Shown piece after piece: positions 1 to 6,810 of a DNA stretch of 7,200 nucleotides; within the stretch, counting starts at the first letter, position 1, and every line of letters begins with the position of its first letter. The notes under the pieces were generated by a model that did no database searches, was not told the DNA's origin, and saw nothing but the letters and a program-made list of their open reading frames with translations. This DNA comes from Ferruginibacter sp. (GTDB taxonomy: Bacteria > Bacteroidota > Bacteroidia > Chitinophagales > Chitinophagaceae). Location of the stretch: positions 1 through 7,200 of the forward strand of contig JAGPDJ010000119.1 of assembly GCA_018057635.1 (NCBI GenBank), given 5' to 3'. The translations under genes were made by a program, and so were the position numbers.

Positions 1-115
1 ACAATTCATTACTACCATTGAAAAAATATAAGTTAACAAGTGTCTCAACCGGGTATTTTATATATTTGATTTACAAGAGCAATTAAGCCAAAGATTCATT
101 AAAAAGTTCATCTGA

Positions 116-832
116 TTATTTTTCAAAAAGCCACCAGGATGAGCGTTTCTTTTTTTCTGTGCTAAGTCCGAATTTTTTGATGGCATTGTGCTTCAGGTGT
201 TCAACCGCTTCTTCAATTGAATCTGTAAACAAACAGAGCTGAAGATCAGCAGCTGAAATAGTTCCACGAGATTTCATTTTTTCTATATGCTCAATCATAT
301 CCTTGTGGTATTGTTTATCAAAAACAATGATGGGGAATTCTAAAAGCATTTTCGTTTGGATGAGTGTAAGTGCTTCAAAGTATTCATCCAGTGTTCCAAA
401 ACCGCCCGGCATCACAACAAAAGCATAAGAATATTTGATCAGCAAAGTTTTTCTAACAAAAAAATACCTGATGTTTACCCATCTGTCGAGGTACGGATTT
501 GGATGCTGTTCATGTGGCAAAACAATATTACACCCAACACTTCTGCCTCCAACTTCTTTTGCACCGCGGTTTGCAGCTTCCATTACACCCGGGCCGCCAC
601 CGGTCATAATGGTAAATCCCAGTTTTGCAATTTCTGCAGATAGTTTACGTGTCTGTATGTATGTTTCATCATTTTCACCAAACCTGGCTGAACCAAAAAC
701 AGTAACACAGGGACCGGCAAAATGCAATGTTCTGAAACCTTTGATGAACTCAATCAAAACTTTCACTGAAAATTTCAATTCATTCCACCTGCTTTGCGGT
801 CCTTCCAGGAATTTTATCTCCGATTTTGTCAT
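116..832 (-). CDS. LOG-family nucleotide 5'-monophosphate phosphoribohydrolase (Rossmann-fold)
   Basis: A 238-residue cytoplasmic protein of the LOG family, known from plants and bacteria for cleaving the N-glycosidic bond of nucleoside 5'-monophosphates (cytokinin ribotides in plants, AMP and related in bacteria). The Rossmann core starts at V-T-V-F-G-S-A-R (43-50). The phosphate-binding region is G-G-G-P-G-V-M-E-A-A-N-R-G-A (78-91), and Arg127-Lys128 lie in the conserved helix. The signature P-G-G-F-G-T-L-D-E (142-150) continues into E-A-L-T-L-I-Q-T-K (153-161). These are the expected catalytic motifs, so it looks active. The N-terminal 40 residues and the basic C-terminal tail (K-K-K-R-S-S-W-W-L-F-E-K) are extensions on the core. 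It lies 152 bases beyond the regulator with no functional link to sulfur metabolism visible, so I treat it as a separate unit. Substrate in vivo is unknown. Confidence 0.93.
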   Translation of the reverse strand: MTKSEIKFLEGPQSRWNELKFSVKVLIEFIKGFRTLHFAGPCVTVFGSARFGENDETYIQTRKLSAEIAKLGFTIMTGGGPGVMEAANRGAKEVGGRSVGCNIVLPHEQHPNPYLDRWVNIRYFFVRKTLLIKYSYAFVVMPGGFGTLDEYFEALTLIQTKMLLEFPIIVFDKQYHKDMIEHIEKMKSRGTISAADLQLCLFTDSIEEAVEHLKHNAIKKFGLSTEKKKRSSWWLFEK

Positions 833-855
833 GATTGTTTTTCCCTATTATTAGT

Positions 856-886
856 AAAAAATGCCTGGCATATATATTTAACCAGG
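856..886 (-). terminator. Possible weak rho-independent terminator of the sulfur operon
   Basis: Read on the minus strand, CCTGG (882-886) can pair with CCAGG (864-868) across a 13-base AT-rich loop, and a CA dinucleotide then leads into six T residues (856-861). A short GC stem followed by a T run is the expected layout. The stem is only 5 base pairs (6 with a wobble), and it lies about 100 bases past the regulator stop and 24 bases before the LOG start. It conflicts with the promoter reading of the same bases, so at most one is likely right. Confidence 0.3.
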
Positions 887-891
887 TTAAA
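877..891. promoter_or_regulatory. Perfect 15-base palindrome, possible operator
   Basis: The sequence tttaaccaggttaaa is a perfect 7-1-7 inverted repeat centred on base 884, 45 bases upstream of the LOG start codon. A dimeric regulator could bind it. It overlaps the -7 element of a possible promoter for the LOG gene and one arm of a possible terminator. A second perfect palindrome, atgcctggcat (861-871, centre 866), sits 18 bases away and shares the CCTGG/CCAGG core. The function is inferred from symmetry and position only. Confidence 0.35.
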
Positions 892-912
892 AACATTTGC
901 TGAAAATACAAA
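882..912 (-). promoter_or_regulatory. Possible Bacteroidota-type promoter for the LOG gene
   Basis: On the minus strand TTTG (909-912) is followed after 19 bases by TAACCTGG (882-889). The Bacteroidota consensus is TTTG at -33 and TAnnTTTG at -7 with roughly this spacing. The -33 element is exact but the -7 element matches only four of its six fixed positions. It would give an untranslated leader of roughly 40 bases before the ATG at 832. This is a weak call. Confidence 0.25.
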
Positions 913-920
913 AGAAATAA

Positions 921-949
921 ATACCGGATCTACAGGACGTATACCGGAT
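921..949. repeat. Direct repeat of a 9-base unit with exact 20-base period
   Basis: The word ataccggat occurs at 921-929 and again at 941-949, separated by 11 bases. The 20-base period is about two helical turns, so both copies face the same side of the DNA, as often seen for tandem regulator binding sites. It lies in the gap between the regulator and the LOG gene, about 90-120 bases upstream of the LOG start. It could be an operator for the LOG gene or a remnant; no protein can be assigned. Confidence 0.5.
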
Positions 950-984
950 TACATTTTATAACTAAAAACAAAGCAGAATATATA

Positions 985-1617
985 TCAACCAAAAGATGGT
1001 AATAATTTAATTTCATTTCTGTATAAAATGATCTTCTTGTCATTTTCCAGCTGTTTCAATAATCTTGATATTACAACACGGGAAGTTGCCAGTTCATCTG
1101 CAATTACGTAATGAGAAGTTTTTATAACAGAAGACCCTGCCATGCGTTGTTTTTCTTTCAGATAGGCGATTAGTCTTTCATCCAGTTTATGAAAGGCGAT
1201 GCTTTCTATAGACTTTAATAATTCTATGAATCGCTCATTAAAACTACGCATGATGTAGTTTTTCCAGCTTGGGTATTTGCAAAGCCATTCATCCAGTTTA
1301 ATATGCGGGATAGCAATCAGTTCTACATTGTCTTCGGCTATGGCCTTTACTTCACTTTTCTTGGCTTCCACACAACAACTGTAAGCCATGGAACAACTTT
1401 CATTGCTTGATAAATAATAAAGCAATATTTCATTTCCATTTTCATCTAAGCGGTATACTTTTACAGTTCCTTTGATGATGATGGGCATCATGCGGATGTA
1501 CTTACCGTAATCCATGATCAGGTCGCCTTCTTTATAACTTTGCCAGGTACCAAATTGTTGAATTTCCTGAATGAGATTGGGTTCAAATATGTACTGCAGC
1601 CCTTCTAAACTTGCCAT
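985..1617 (-). CDS. Crp/Fnr-family transcriptional regulator with a central cysteine cluster
   Basis: A 210-residue regulator with a cyclic-nucleotide-binding-type beta barrel (about 20-110), a long dimer helix (about 115-150) and a winged helix-turn-helix at the C-terminus (about 165-207). The recognition region includes Y-V-I-A-D-E-L-A-T-S-R-V-V-I-S-R-L-L-K-Q-L (170-190), typical of Crp/Fnr proteins. Residues 75-82 hold C-S-M-A-Y-S-C-C, and Cys113 follows; no N-terminal Fnr-type Cys set for a 4Fe-4S cluster is present. The barrel lacks the R-S-A-type cAMP phosphate-binding motif that I would expect in Crp, so cAMP is unlikely as ligand. The gene starts 4 bases after the porin stop and is thus almost surely transcribed with the operon, which suggests feedback control of it. 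Ligand and target sites are unknown. Confidence 0.9.
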   Translation of the reverse strand: MASLEGLQYIFEPNLIQEIQQFGTWQSYKEGDLIMDYGKYIRMMPIIIKGTVKVYRLDENGNEILLYYLSSNESCSMAYSCCVEAKKSEVKAIAEDNVELIAIPHIKLDEWLCKYPSWKNYIMRSFNERFIELLKSIESIAFHKLDERLIAYLKEKQRMAGSSVIKTSHYVIADELATSRVVISRLLKQLENDKKIILYRNEIKLLPSFG

Positions 1618-1621
1618 ATGA

Positions 1622-3046
1622 TTAAAAATGAAAATTCAATACAAAATTATATTGCATCAAATTTACTTTATTTATGATATACCTGTTATTGTTATAAGTT
1701 TCGCCATTATTTACTTTTCCGGCTATCAGCAATTGTGCTTCCAGCCCTTTTAAAGTTTTGGCGAAGGTATACCTTATATCTGCATTTACCTGTGTATATG
1801 AAGGAAGGCCATATTTATTGAGTGAATAATTTTTAACATCCGGGAGTTTATAGTATCCTGCAGCCAGGGATGTTTTCAACCTTGCCTTTAGGAAATTGTA
1901 ATTCATTTTTCCAACAATGGCATGTACATCACCTAACCCATCATTCCTTTCCCGGGGAAGAAAAGTAAAAAACGGTTCCCTGCCCCATTCCCGTGGAATG
2001 AGGTACCTGCCATGGGCGGTGATCCTGTTATAATTCACACTTGTTTCCCAACGCTTGTTTTTCCAACCTGCTTTTGCTCCAATTGATAAAGAACGGCTGC
2101 CTTTTTGATAATATGATTTTAGCTGGTCTTTGTTACCGCCATCATTTATGGCATCCTGTTTTATGAGCTGGGCTGAAGCAAAAAGCACTGATTTATTATT
2201 TTGTGTTGCACTATAATCCAGTTGAATCATTGCTGTGTTAAAAACATTTTCCGTAAAAAAGTCCCAAACCTGCAGCTTAAACTTTTCTGTTAATGCTGTT
2301 GTAATTCCAATTAAAGCAACTCCTTTACTTTTTATATTATCATTGTAACCCGATTTAGATCCGTCAGGATTTAAGCCCGTTGGGTATATACCAATAGATT
2401 TTCCCGTACTATACCATTTTACTGTGCCTCTTGGAGAAAAAGCATATAAAAAACCCCCTTCTATTTTTGTATGCTTAATCTCATTAAATTCAAACATAGC
2501 ACCTTCTACACCTGTTGGCCGCATACGTCCATCCTGTAAATTGATGAAGGGTGTATTGATCAACTGGCGGCCAAATGTGATACTAGATTTTCTGAAATTA
2601 TATTTCAGGTATAATTCCTCCAGCCTGTCGAGGTCTTTTTTATTTGTTGGATTTTCCACATCAAAAAGTGCAATTTCATACCTGTTAAACTGCCCCGTAG
2701 AAGTATCCGGTTTGGTAAAGTCTGATGACTGAATATTGAAAATATAAAAACCACTTACTGCCAGTTGAAAACCATAGAATTTTGCTGTTTCAAAACGTAA
2801 TCCGCCTCCAACAGCATTGGCATAGTAATCTGTTAAGGCATCCTGGTTATCTGTTGCCATGAAAAAATACCGCAAATGGCCGTGAAAAGTACCCGATTTG
2901 AATGCGTGTAATAAGGAAGTTGAATCTGAATCAATCGTTTTTTTCCCTTTATACATTTCGGGTTTGTCTGTTAACTCCTGGTGCTGTGCATAAACATTAT
3001 TATTAAAAACCAAACCCAATATCATTATTCCTAAAATCCTGTTCAT
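1622..3046 (-). CDS. OprD-like outer-membrane porin
   Basis: A 474-residue outer-membrane beta-barrel protein. Residues 1-20 form a signal peptide (M-N-R-I-L-G-I-M-I..., cleavage likely after A20 in V-Y-A-Q). The mature start carries S-G-T-F-H-G-H-L-R-Y-F-F (51-62) and later G-G-L-R-F-E-T (80-86), a pattern seen in OprD-family porins. G-R-Q-L-I-N-T-P (159-166) and the run of alternating aromatic and polar strands also fit. The protein ends in L-N-F-H-F with a terminal Phe, the usual barrel assembly signal. Length is close to the 420-480 of OprD porins. A G-rich stretch (minus-strand GGGGG at 3057-3061) about 10 bases before the ATG may act as a weak ribosome-binding site, which is uncommon here. 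OprD porins pass small anions, amino acids or peptides. In this operon an anion such as thiosulfate or tetrathionate is a reasonable guess but not shown. Confidence 0.82.
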   Translation of the reverse strand: MNRILGIMILGLVFNNNVYAQHQELTDKPEMYKGKKTIDSDSTSLLHAFKSGTFHGHLRYFFMATDNQDALTDYYANAVGGGLRFETAKFYGFQLAVSGFYIFNIQSSDFTKPDTSTGQFNRYEIALFDVENPTNKKDLDRLEELYLKYNFRKSSITFGRQLINTPFINLQDGRMRPTGVEGAMFEFNEIKHTKIEGGFLYAFSPRGTVKWYSTGKSIGIYPTGLNPDGSKSGYNDNIKSKGVALIGITTALTEKFKLQVWDFFTENVFNTAMIQLDYSATQNNKSVLFASAQLIKQDAINDGGNKDQLKSYYQKGSRSLSIGAKAGWKNKRWETSVNYNRITAHGRYLIPREWGREPFFTFLPRERNDGLGDVHAIVGKMNYNFLKARLKTSLAAGYYKLPDVKNYSLNKYGLPSYTQVNADIRYTFAKTLKGLEAQLLIAGKVNNGETYNNNRYIINKVNLMQYNFVLNFHF

Positions 3047-3083
3047 TGTTACTGATTCCCCCTTTTATTTTACATCAATATTT

Positions 3084-3521
3084 TTAAAAGCCTGATTTAA
3101 TATAACTCCAGCCTGCTTCCTGTTTTTCAACGATCTCAATGATACCAGCTTTTACAAAACCGGCTTCCTGTATAATAGTAGCTCTGTCAACATTGCGCTC
3201 TTTGATTGAAAATTCACATGCTACAAATTGAATATCCCTTTTTTGCAGTTCCCGGATCTTAGGAAGTACAGTAGTTTTTGAATTGATGAGCATGTTAAGC
3301 CCAGGCCCGTGACATACAACTTCTATTTTGGTATCTGGAGCAACTGATGTAATGTTATTAAGCTGTTTCATCAGCGCTTTGTGAGCCAGTGTATCATCCG
3401 TAGAAAGTTGAAATACGATTTTATGCATTATAGCTTCTTTTTGTGCTAAATCATTTCCCATCTGGGCAAATGAAGTACTTAAATTCATTACGAACAATAA
3501 TGCAAAAAGTGATTTTTTCAT
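3084..3521 (-). CDS. Exported DsrE-family small sulfur-handling protein
   Basis: A 145-residue protein with an N-terminal signal peptide (M-K-K-S-L-F-A-L-L-F..., cleavage likely after A19 in S-F-A-Q), followed by a DsrE/DsrF-like fold. I chose the ATG at 3521 because it gives a normal signal peptide; the longer frame from 3563 adds 14 residues ahead of it that would spoil that signal. The mature part opens with H-K-I-V-F-Q-L-S-T-D-D (33-43), typical of the DsrE strand-1 region. It contains V-V-C-H-G-P-G-L (68-75) and F-V-A-C-E-F-S-I (99-106), giving two cysteines, Cys70 and Cys102. The latter sits where many DsrE relatives carry the sulfur-binding Cys. It ends W-S-Y-I-K-S-G-F. Cytoplasmic DsrE/TusD proteins relay persulfide sulfur; this exported version probably binds sulfur in the periplasm, but its partner is unknown. 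It follows the SoxB-like gene after 62 bases. Confidence 0.87.
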   Translation of the reverse strand: MKKSLFALLFVMNLSTSFAQMGNDLAQKEAIMHKIVFQLSTDDTLAHKALMKQLNNITSVAPDTKIEVVCHGPGLNMLINSKTTVLPKIRELQKRDIQFVACEFSIKERNVDRATIIQEAGFVKAGIIEIVEKQEAGWSYIKSGF

Positions 3522-3583
3522 AATTCTATTTTTATTTATAATTAAACATGATATAAATTTCAATAACGCTAATTTTATTCAGA

Positions 3584-5275
3584 TTACCGGAACTGGTAAT
3601 CTACCCCGGAAACCTGGGTAAGCAGGTTTTGGGGAGCGTCCAGGATCTTTGCTGCCAAAGGCGGTGTGGGTGTAACCGGAGAATTGGCTTTAAGGTAATC
3701 TGTGAGTACTGAATGTAATGTATACTCCGTATTACTGGGATTAGTAACTCCTTTCATACGGCAAAGCATATCCGTAGGATCACCATCCCTTTCACAGGCG
3801 CATATTTTATAAAATTTATCCATATCAACCGGCTTGCCGCCAATGATCATTTCTTTAACCCGCTTTCCCTTTTTGTCAAAGGCATTGAATTTCACTTCCA
3901 TCCCTTTAAACTTGATTACCCAGCCGCCAAACCGTTCTGATGCATTTTCGGCAAATACATTGTTCAGTTCCTTTTCTATCCACTCTTTCATTTGCCTGCC
4001 GGTTACTTCCCCTGTTTTTACGGTGCTGTCTACCGGGAGCATATCATAAATAAATCCTTCTGTTATTGGAATATTACCAGTATGGTCGGGTGTTGTGCGG
4101 GGCGGACAAAAACGGAATCCATTTGACAAAACGATATCAACATCTTTCACCTGCCAGTACAATGCATTTAATATCATTGTATCTATCGGGTTTTCAACAA
4201 CAAAATACCGGTATAGCGGTATGGTGCTGTACCCTATTACCTTATTAATAGATTTTTCAAAAGGCTTTTCATTGCCTTTTATCAGTGCATCAACTTCCGG
4301 ATCCGCTTTGTACTTTAAAGATGCTATTTCCACGAGTTCATATTCATCTTTAACTACTTTGCCACCCTGGATAGTTAAATTAAGTTGGCCTACAAATGAC
4401 CCAAACGCTCCGGGTTCCACTACTTTGGCATATTTGCATACAATTGGCTTTCTAACTCTTTCGTGTGTATCGCCTCCAAGGATATAATCAACGCCTTCAC
4501 ATTGCGGCAGGTTGGACAGGTGCAATTGCTGGGATAAACCAAGGTGGGCTATGATCATTACATAAGCACATTGTTCCTGGTTTCTTAATACATCAATATA
4601 ATGTGCCAGGTTTTCCTCAGGCATTGTATAAATGATCCCCCTGCTGTAATTTGGTGACTGGCGCACCGGAACTAACGGATCAGTATAACCGATAAATCCG
4701 ATCTTAACGCCTTTCACATTCCATATATGATAAGGCTGAAAGATAAGTTCTCCTTTTTTGCCATCACCCAGGTCGTGGTACATATTGGCACAAATCTTTG
4801 GTGCATTCAGTGAACCCAACAAGGTTTGCATGGCTTTTTTATAATAGATCACTTCCCAATTACCGGGCAGATAAAGATCGTAACCCAGTTTATTTAAAAT
4901 GGGAACAAGTGCTTTTCCGGTTGTTTTTACTGACAGTTCGCTGCCCTGGAACATATCTCCGGTATCTATTATGAATGTATCCGGATTTTTAATTCTTGCT
5001 CTTTTAAAATAAGTTGCCAGTTGTGGATACCCACCAGCTTTTCGAAAAACAGACTTGTTATTTTCCCAGAAAAGTTCATCATGCGGATGTAACTGGCAAT
5101 GTACATCGGTTGTTTGCAGGATGGAGATGGTAAATGGTTTATCATCCACGGGATTATCATCAACACTGCCGGTAATTTTTTCTGCAGCAGATACCAGCGG
5201 AGTTGTAGCAACCAATGCCGCACCTGCACCCAGGGTACCAATCTTTCTTAAAAAATCTCTGCGGTTGTTTTCCAT
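3584..5275 (-). CDS. soxB: SoxB-like periplasmic metallohydrolase (sulfate thiol esterase / 5'-nucleotidase superfamily), divergent
   Basis: A 563-residue protein with a twin-arginine signal (N-R-R-D-F-L-R-K at 4-11, hydrophobic stretch 12-30), so it is folded in the cytoplasm and exported. Residues about 48-310 form the two-metal phosphoesterase domain: D-V-H (57-59), G-D-M-F-Q-G-S (106-112), G-N-W-E (138-141), A-H-L-G (243-246) and G-G-D-T-H-E (267-272). Residues about 340-550 are the 5'-nucleotidase C-terminal domain. The Trp after Asn in motif III, where nucleotidases have G-N-H-E, and the Tat signal point to SoxB, which releases sulfate from a sulfonated cysteine of SoxY. Length also fits SoxB. 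It is divergent: motif V has Asp269 instead of the usual first His, and the Q-H-G-G-D-M segment of proteobacterial SoxB is replaced by an S-E-R-F-G-G-W region (447-452). It lies 12 bases after the cytochrome gene. A nucleotidase with another substrate remains possible. Confidence 0.78.
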   Translation of the reverse strand: MENNRRDFLRKIGTLGAGAALVATTPLVSAAEKITGSVDDNPVDDKPFTISILQTTDVHCQLHPHDELFWENNKSVFRKAGGYPQLATYFKRARIKNPDTFIIDTGDMFQGSELSVKTTGKALVPILNKLGYDLYLPGNWEVIYYKKAMQTLLGSLNAPKICANMYHDLGDGKKGELIFQPYHIWNVKGVKIGFIGYTDPLVPVRQSPNYSRGIIYTMPEENLAHYIDVLRNQEQCAYVMIIAHLGLSQQLHLSNLPQCEGVDYILGGDTHERVRKPIVCKYAKVVEPGAFGSFVGQLNLTIQGGKVVKDEYELVEIASLKYKADPEVDALIKGNEKPFEKSINKVIGYSTIPLYRYFVVENPIDTMILNALYWQVKDVDIVLSNGFRFCPPRTTPDHTGNIPITEGFIYDMLPVDSTVKTGEVTGRQMKEWIEKELNNVFAENASERFGGWVIKFKGMEVKFNAFDKKGKRVKEMIIGGKPVDMDKFYKICACERDGDPTDMLCRMKGVTNPSNTEYTLHSVLTDYLKANSPVTPTPPLAAKILDAPQNLLTQVSGVDYQFR

Positions 5276-5287
5276 TATTGTGGATTT

Positions 5288-6376
5288 TTACTTGTTATTT
5301 TTAACAACTGCTTTTGCTGTTGTTTCCAGTTTCTTTAATTCGTCTGCTATGGGTTTATAAGGACCGTATTTATGTTGCTTTTCTGAAAACTTATCTGTAT
5401 AAGGTCCAAAAGGATGGTCAACCGGTTTCTTTGCTTTGTCGGGCCAGTCTTTTGGAACATTGATATGCGGCCTCGACTGAGAATTAACAAAAGCTGCCAC
5501 ATCCCAGGCTTCTTCATCTGTTAACTGGGGATTCTCATAATTTACTCCCTGAGGCATATTATTCTTCACATATTTTGCAAAATTGCTTAACCGGAACAGA
5601 CCGGCACCGTCATTATAACTGTTCTTCCCCCATAAAGCAGGAAATGTATATTCTGTTTGATCTGTATTCAATAAGCCTTCGCCATTTTCCTGGTGGCAAC
5701 TTTTGCATTTAGACATGTAAACTATCTTCCCTTGTTCGGGGTCTGCAGCCCTGGATAAATAATCCAAATCCTTAAAACCTGACCCTTCCGCCTTTTTCCC
5801 CTTATCAACATTGGTTCCCAGGAAATTGATATAAGCAACAATTGCCTGCATTTCTTTTCCCGCAGTATCAATGGCCTTCCCATTTAAGCTCCTTTCAAAG
5901 CAATCATTCACGCGTTTGTAAATATTCTCTACTGCGCCGCTCCTAGCCCTGAATTTTGGATAAAGTGATGCAACAGAACCATAATTGTTTCCCCATACTT
6001 TGGTTCCGGCATCCAGGTGGCAGTTCTGGCAATTCAATCCATTGCTGATCTTTGCTACTGTACCATTGGGGCCAAAATACTTTGATGTATGTGCAATCAA
6101 TTCCTTTCCATATTCAACAACAGCCTTTTTATTTGCATCTGCTATTCCTGCTGGGTCTGGCGCAATCCAATAAACTGTTGCATCTTTTTTCACTTCAGCA
6201 ACCGGGCTTGCAACACTGCTTTTTTCCACTTTTGGAGAAGCAGGATTATTACCAAAATATAAAGTAACGGGAATGGCTACCAGCCCGAGTACCAATATAA
6301 AAATAACAAGCATCAGCTTATTGATAACAGAAACAAGCCCCTGAGATGTTTTATCTTCAACCTGTTCGTTATTCAT
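5288..6376 (-). CDS. tsdA: Membrane-anchored diheme cytochrome c, TsdA-like (thiosulfate dehydrogenase / tetrathionate reductase family)
   Basis: A 362-residue c-type cytochrome probably facing the periplasm. Residues about 20-42 form one hydrophobic segment without a clear cleavage site, so it is likely a membrane anchor. Two heme-binding motifs are present: CQNCH (116-120) and CKSCH (224-228). Between them R-V-N-D-C-F-E-R-S-L-N-G-K (155-167) matches the TsdA region that supplies an unusual Cys axial ligand to heme 1, here Cys159. The second domain has N-N-M-P-Q-G (272-277), where Met274 is the probable heme 2 ligand. The C-terminal tail with F-G-P-Y and K-Y-G-P-Y motifs is also typical of this group. 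TsdA enzymes join two thiosulfates into tetrathionate, and some run in reverse. It sits 17 bases after the YedE pair and 12 bases before the SoxB-like gene. A SoxA-type or generic diheme cytochrome is the alternative; the two hemes plus the Cys159 context favour TsdA. The direction of the reaction cannot be read from sequence. Confidence 0.82.
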   Translation of the reverse strand: MNNEQVEDKTSQGLVSVINKLMLVIFILVLGLVAIPVTLYFGNNPASPKVEKSSVASPVAEVKKDATVYWIAPDPAGIADANKKAVVEYGKELIAHTSKYFGPNGTVAKISNGLNCQNCHLDAGTKVWGNNYGSVASLYPKFRARSGAVENIYKRVNDCFERSLNGKAIDTAGKEMQAIVAYINFLGTNVDKGKKAEGSGFKDLDYLSRAADPEQGKIVYMSKCKSCHQENGEGLLNTDQTEYTFPALWGKNSYNDGAGLFRLSNFAKYVKNNMPQGVNYENPQLTDEEAWDVAAFVNSQSRPHINVPKDWPDKAKKPVDHPFGPYTDKFSEKQHKYGPYKPIADELKKLETTAKAVVKNNK

Positions 6377-6393
6377 GATAAATTATTTATTAA

Positions 6394-6807
6394 TTAATGT
6401 GGCAGTTTATCTTTGAAATACCCGTATAAAAATGTTCCAACATTTGCAAAAAAGAAAACGATGATCATGGCAAAAAAACCATAGCCGATGTTTACGACCA
6501 TTGGCCCGGGACAAGCTCCACTTAATGCCCAACCCAGTCCGAAGATGGTACCACCAACCATGTAACGAGTAAAGGATTTTTCCTTGGGATGAAATAATAT
6601 CGGGTTACCGTGGAAGTCGCGTATTTTATATTTTTTGATTAAAGCTACTCCAATAACACCCAATATTACTGCAGTTCCGATAATGCCATACATATGAAAT
6701 GCCTGGAAGCGGAACATTTCCTGTATCCTGAACCAGGAGATGGCTTCAGATTTAGCCATAACAATTCCGAAAACAATACCCAGTATAAGGAATTTTATAA
6801 GTTTCAT
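6394..6807 (-). CDS. YeeE/YedE family sulfur-compound transporter, half-size unit B
   Basis: A 137-residue inner-membrane protein and second half of a paired YeeE/YedE transporter. Hydrophobic segments lie near residues 3-18, 38-57, 83-103 and 108-130. The family signature appears as GGTIFGLGWALSGACPGP (85-102), with the conserved Cys99 in S-G-A-C-P-G-P. This is the second-half version of the motif, while unit A carries the G-C-T-S-G-H version. Together they match the two-gene arrangement known in many bacteria (for example the pmpA/pmpB-type pairs found next to sulfide or persulfide detoxification genes). The ATG at 6807 is 3 bases after the stop of unit A, so the two are almost certainly co-translated and probably act as one transporter. 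No clear Shine-Dalgarno sequence precedes the start, as usual in Bacteroidota. Confidence 0.9.
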   Translation of the reverse strand: MKLIKFLILGIVFGIVMAKSEAISWFRIQEMFRFQAFHMYGIIGTAVILGVIGVALIKKYKIRDFHGNPILFHPKEKSFTRYMVGGTIFGLGWALSGACPGPMVVNIGYGFFAMIIVFFFANVGTFLYGYFKDKLPH

Positions 6808-6810
6808 TAT

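Noticed and set aside
61..68. Plus-strand tatatttg, an exact match to the Bacteroidota -7 promoter element
   Set aside because: No TTTG lies at the expected distance upstream, and no plus-strand gene follows; the next gene downstream is antisense. It is probably chance in AT-rich DNA.
1..115. Search for a gene or terminator downstream of the LOG stop
   Set aside because: I see no coding frame with recognisable features and no GC-rich hairpin followed by a T run.
435..854. Open frame of 139 codons on the plus strand
   Set aside because: It lies antisense over the LOG gene, whose protein has clear catalytic motifs. The plus-strand product shows no recognisable domain.
2424..2732. Open frame of 102 codons on the plus strand
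   Set aside because: It is antisense to the porin gene, with no recognisable motif or supporting start signal.
3522..3563. Upstream start for the DsrE-family gene at 3563
   Set aside because: It would add 14 residues before a standard M-K-K signal peptide. The ATG at 3521 gives the expected exported form.
4095..4487. Open frame of 130 codons on the plus strand, with shorter ones nearby at 3834-4049 and 4066-4248
   Set aside because: They are antisense to the SoxB-like gene, and the translations have no family features.
5055..5360. Open frame of 101 codons on the plus strand spanning the junction of the SoxB-like and cytochrome genes
   Set aside because: It overlaps two well-supported minus-strand genes and resembles no known protein; the hydrophobic patches mirror the antisense Tat signal region.
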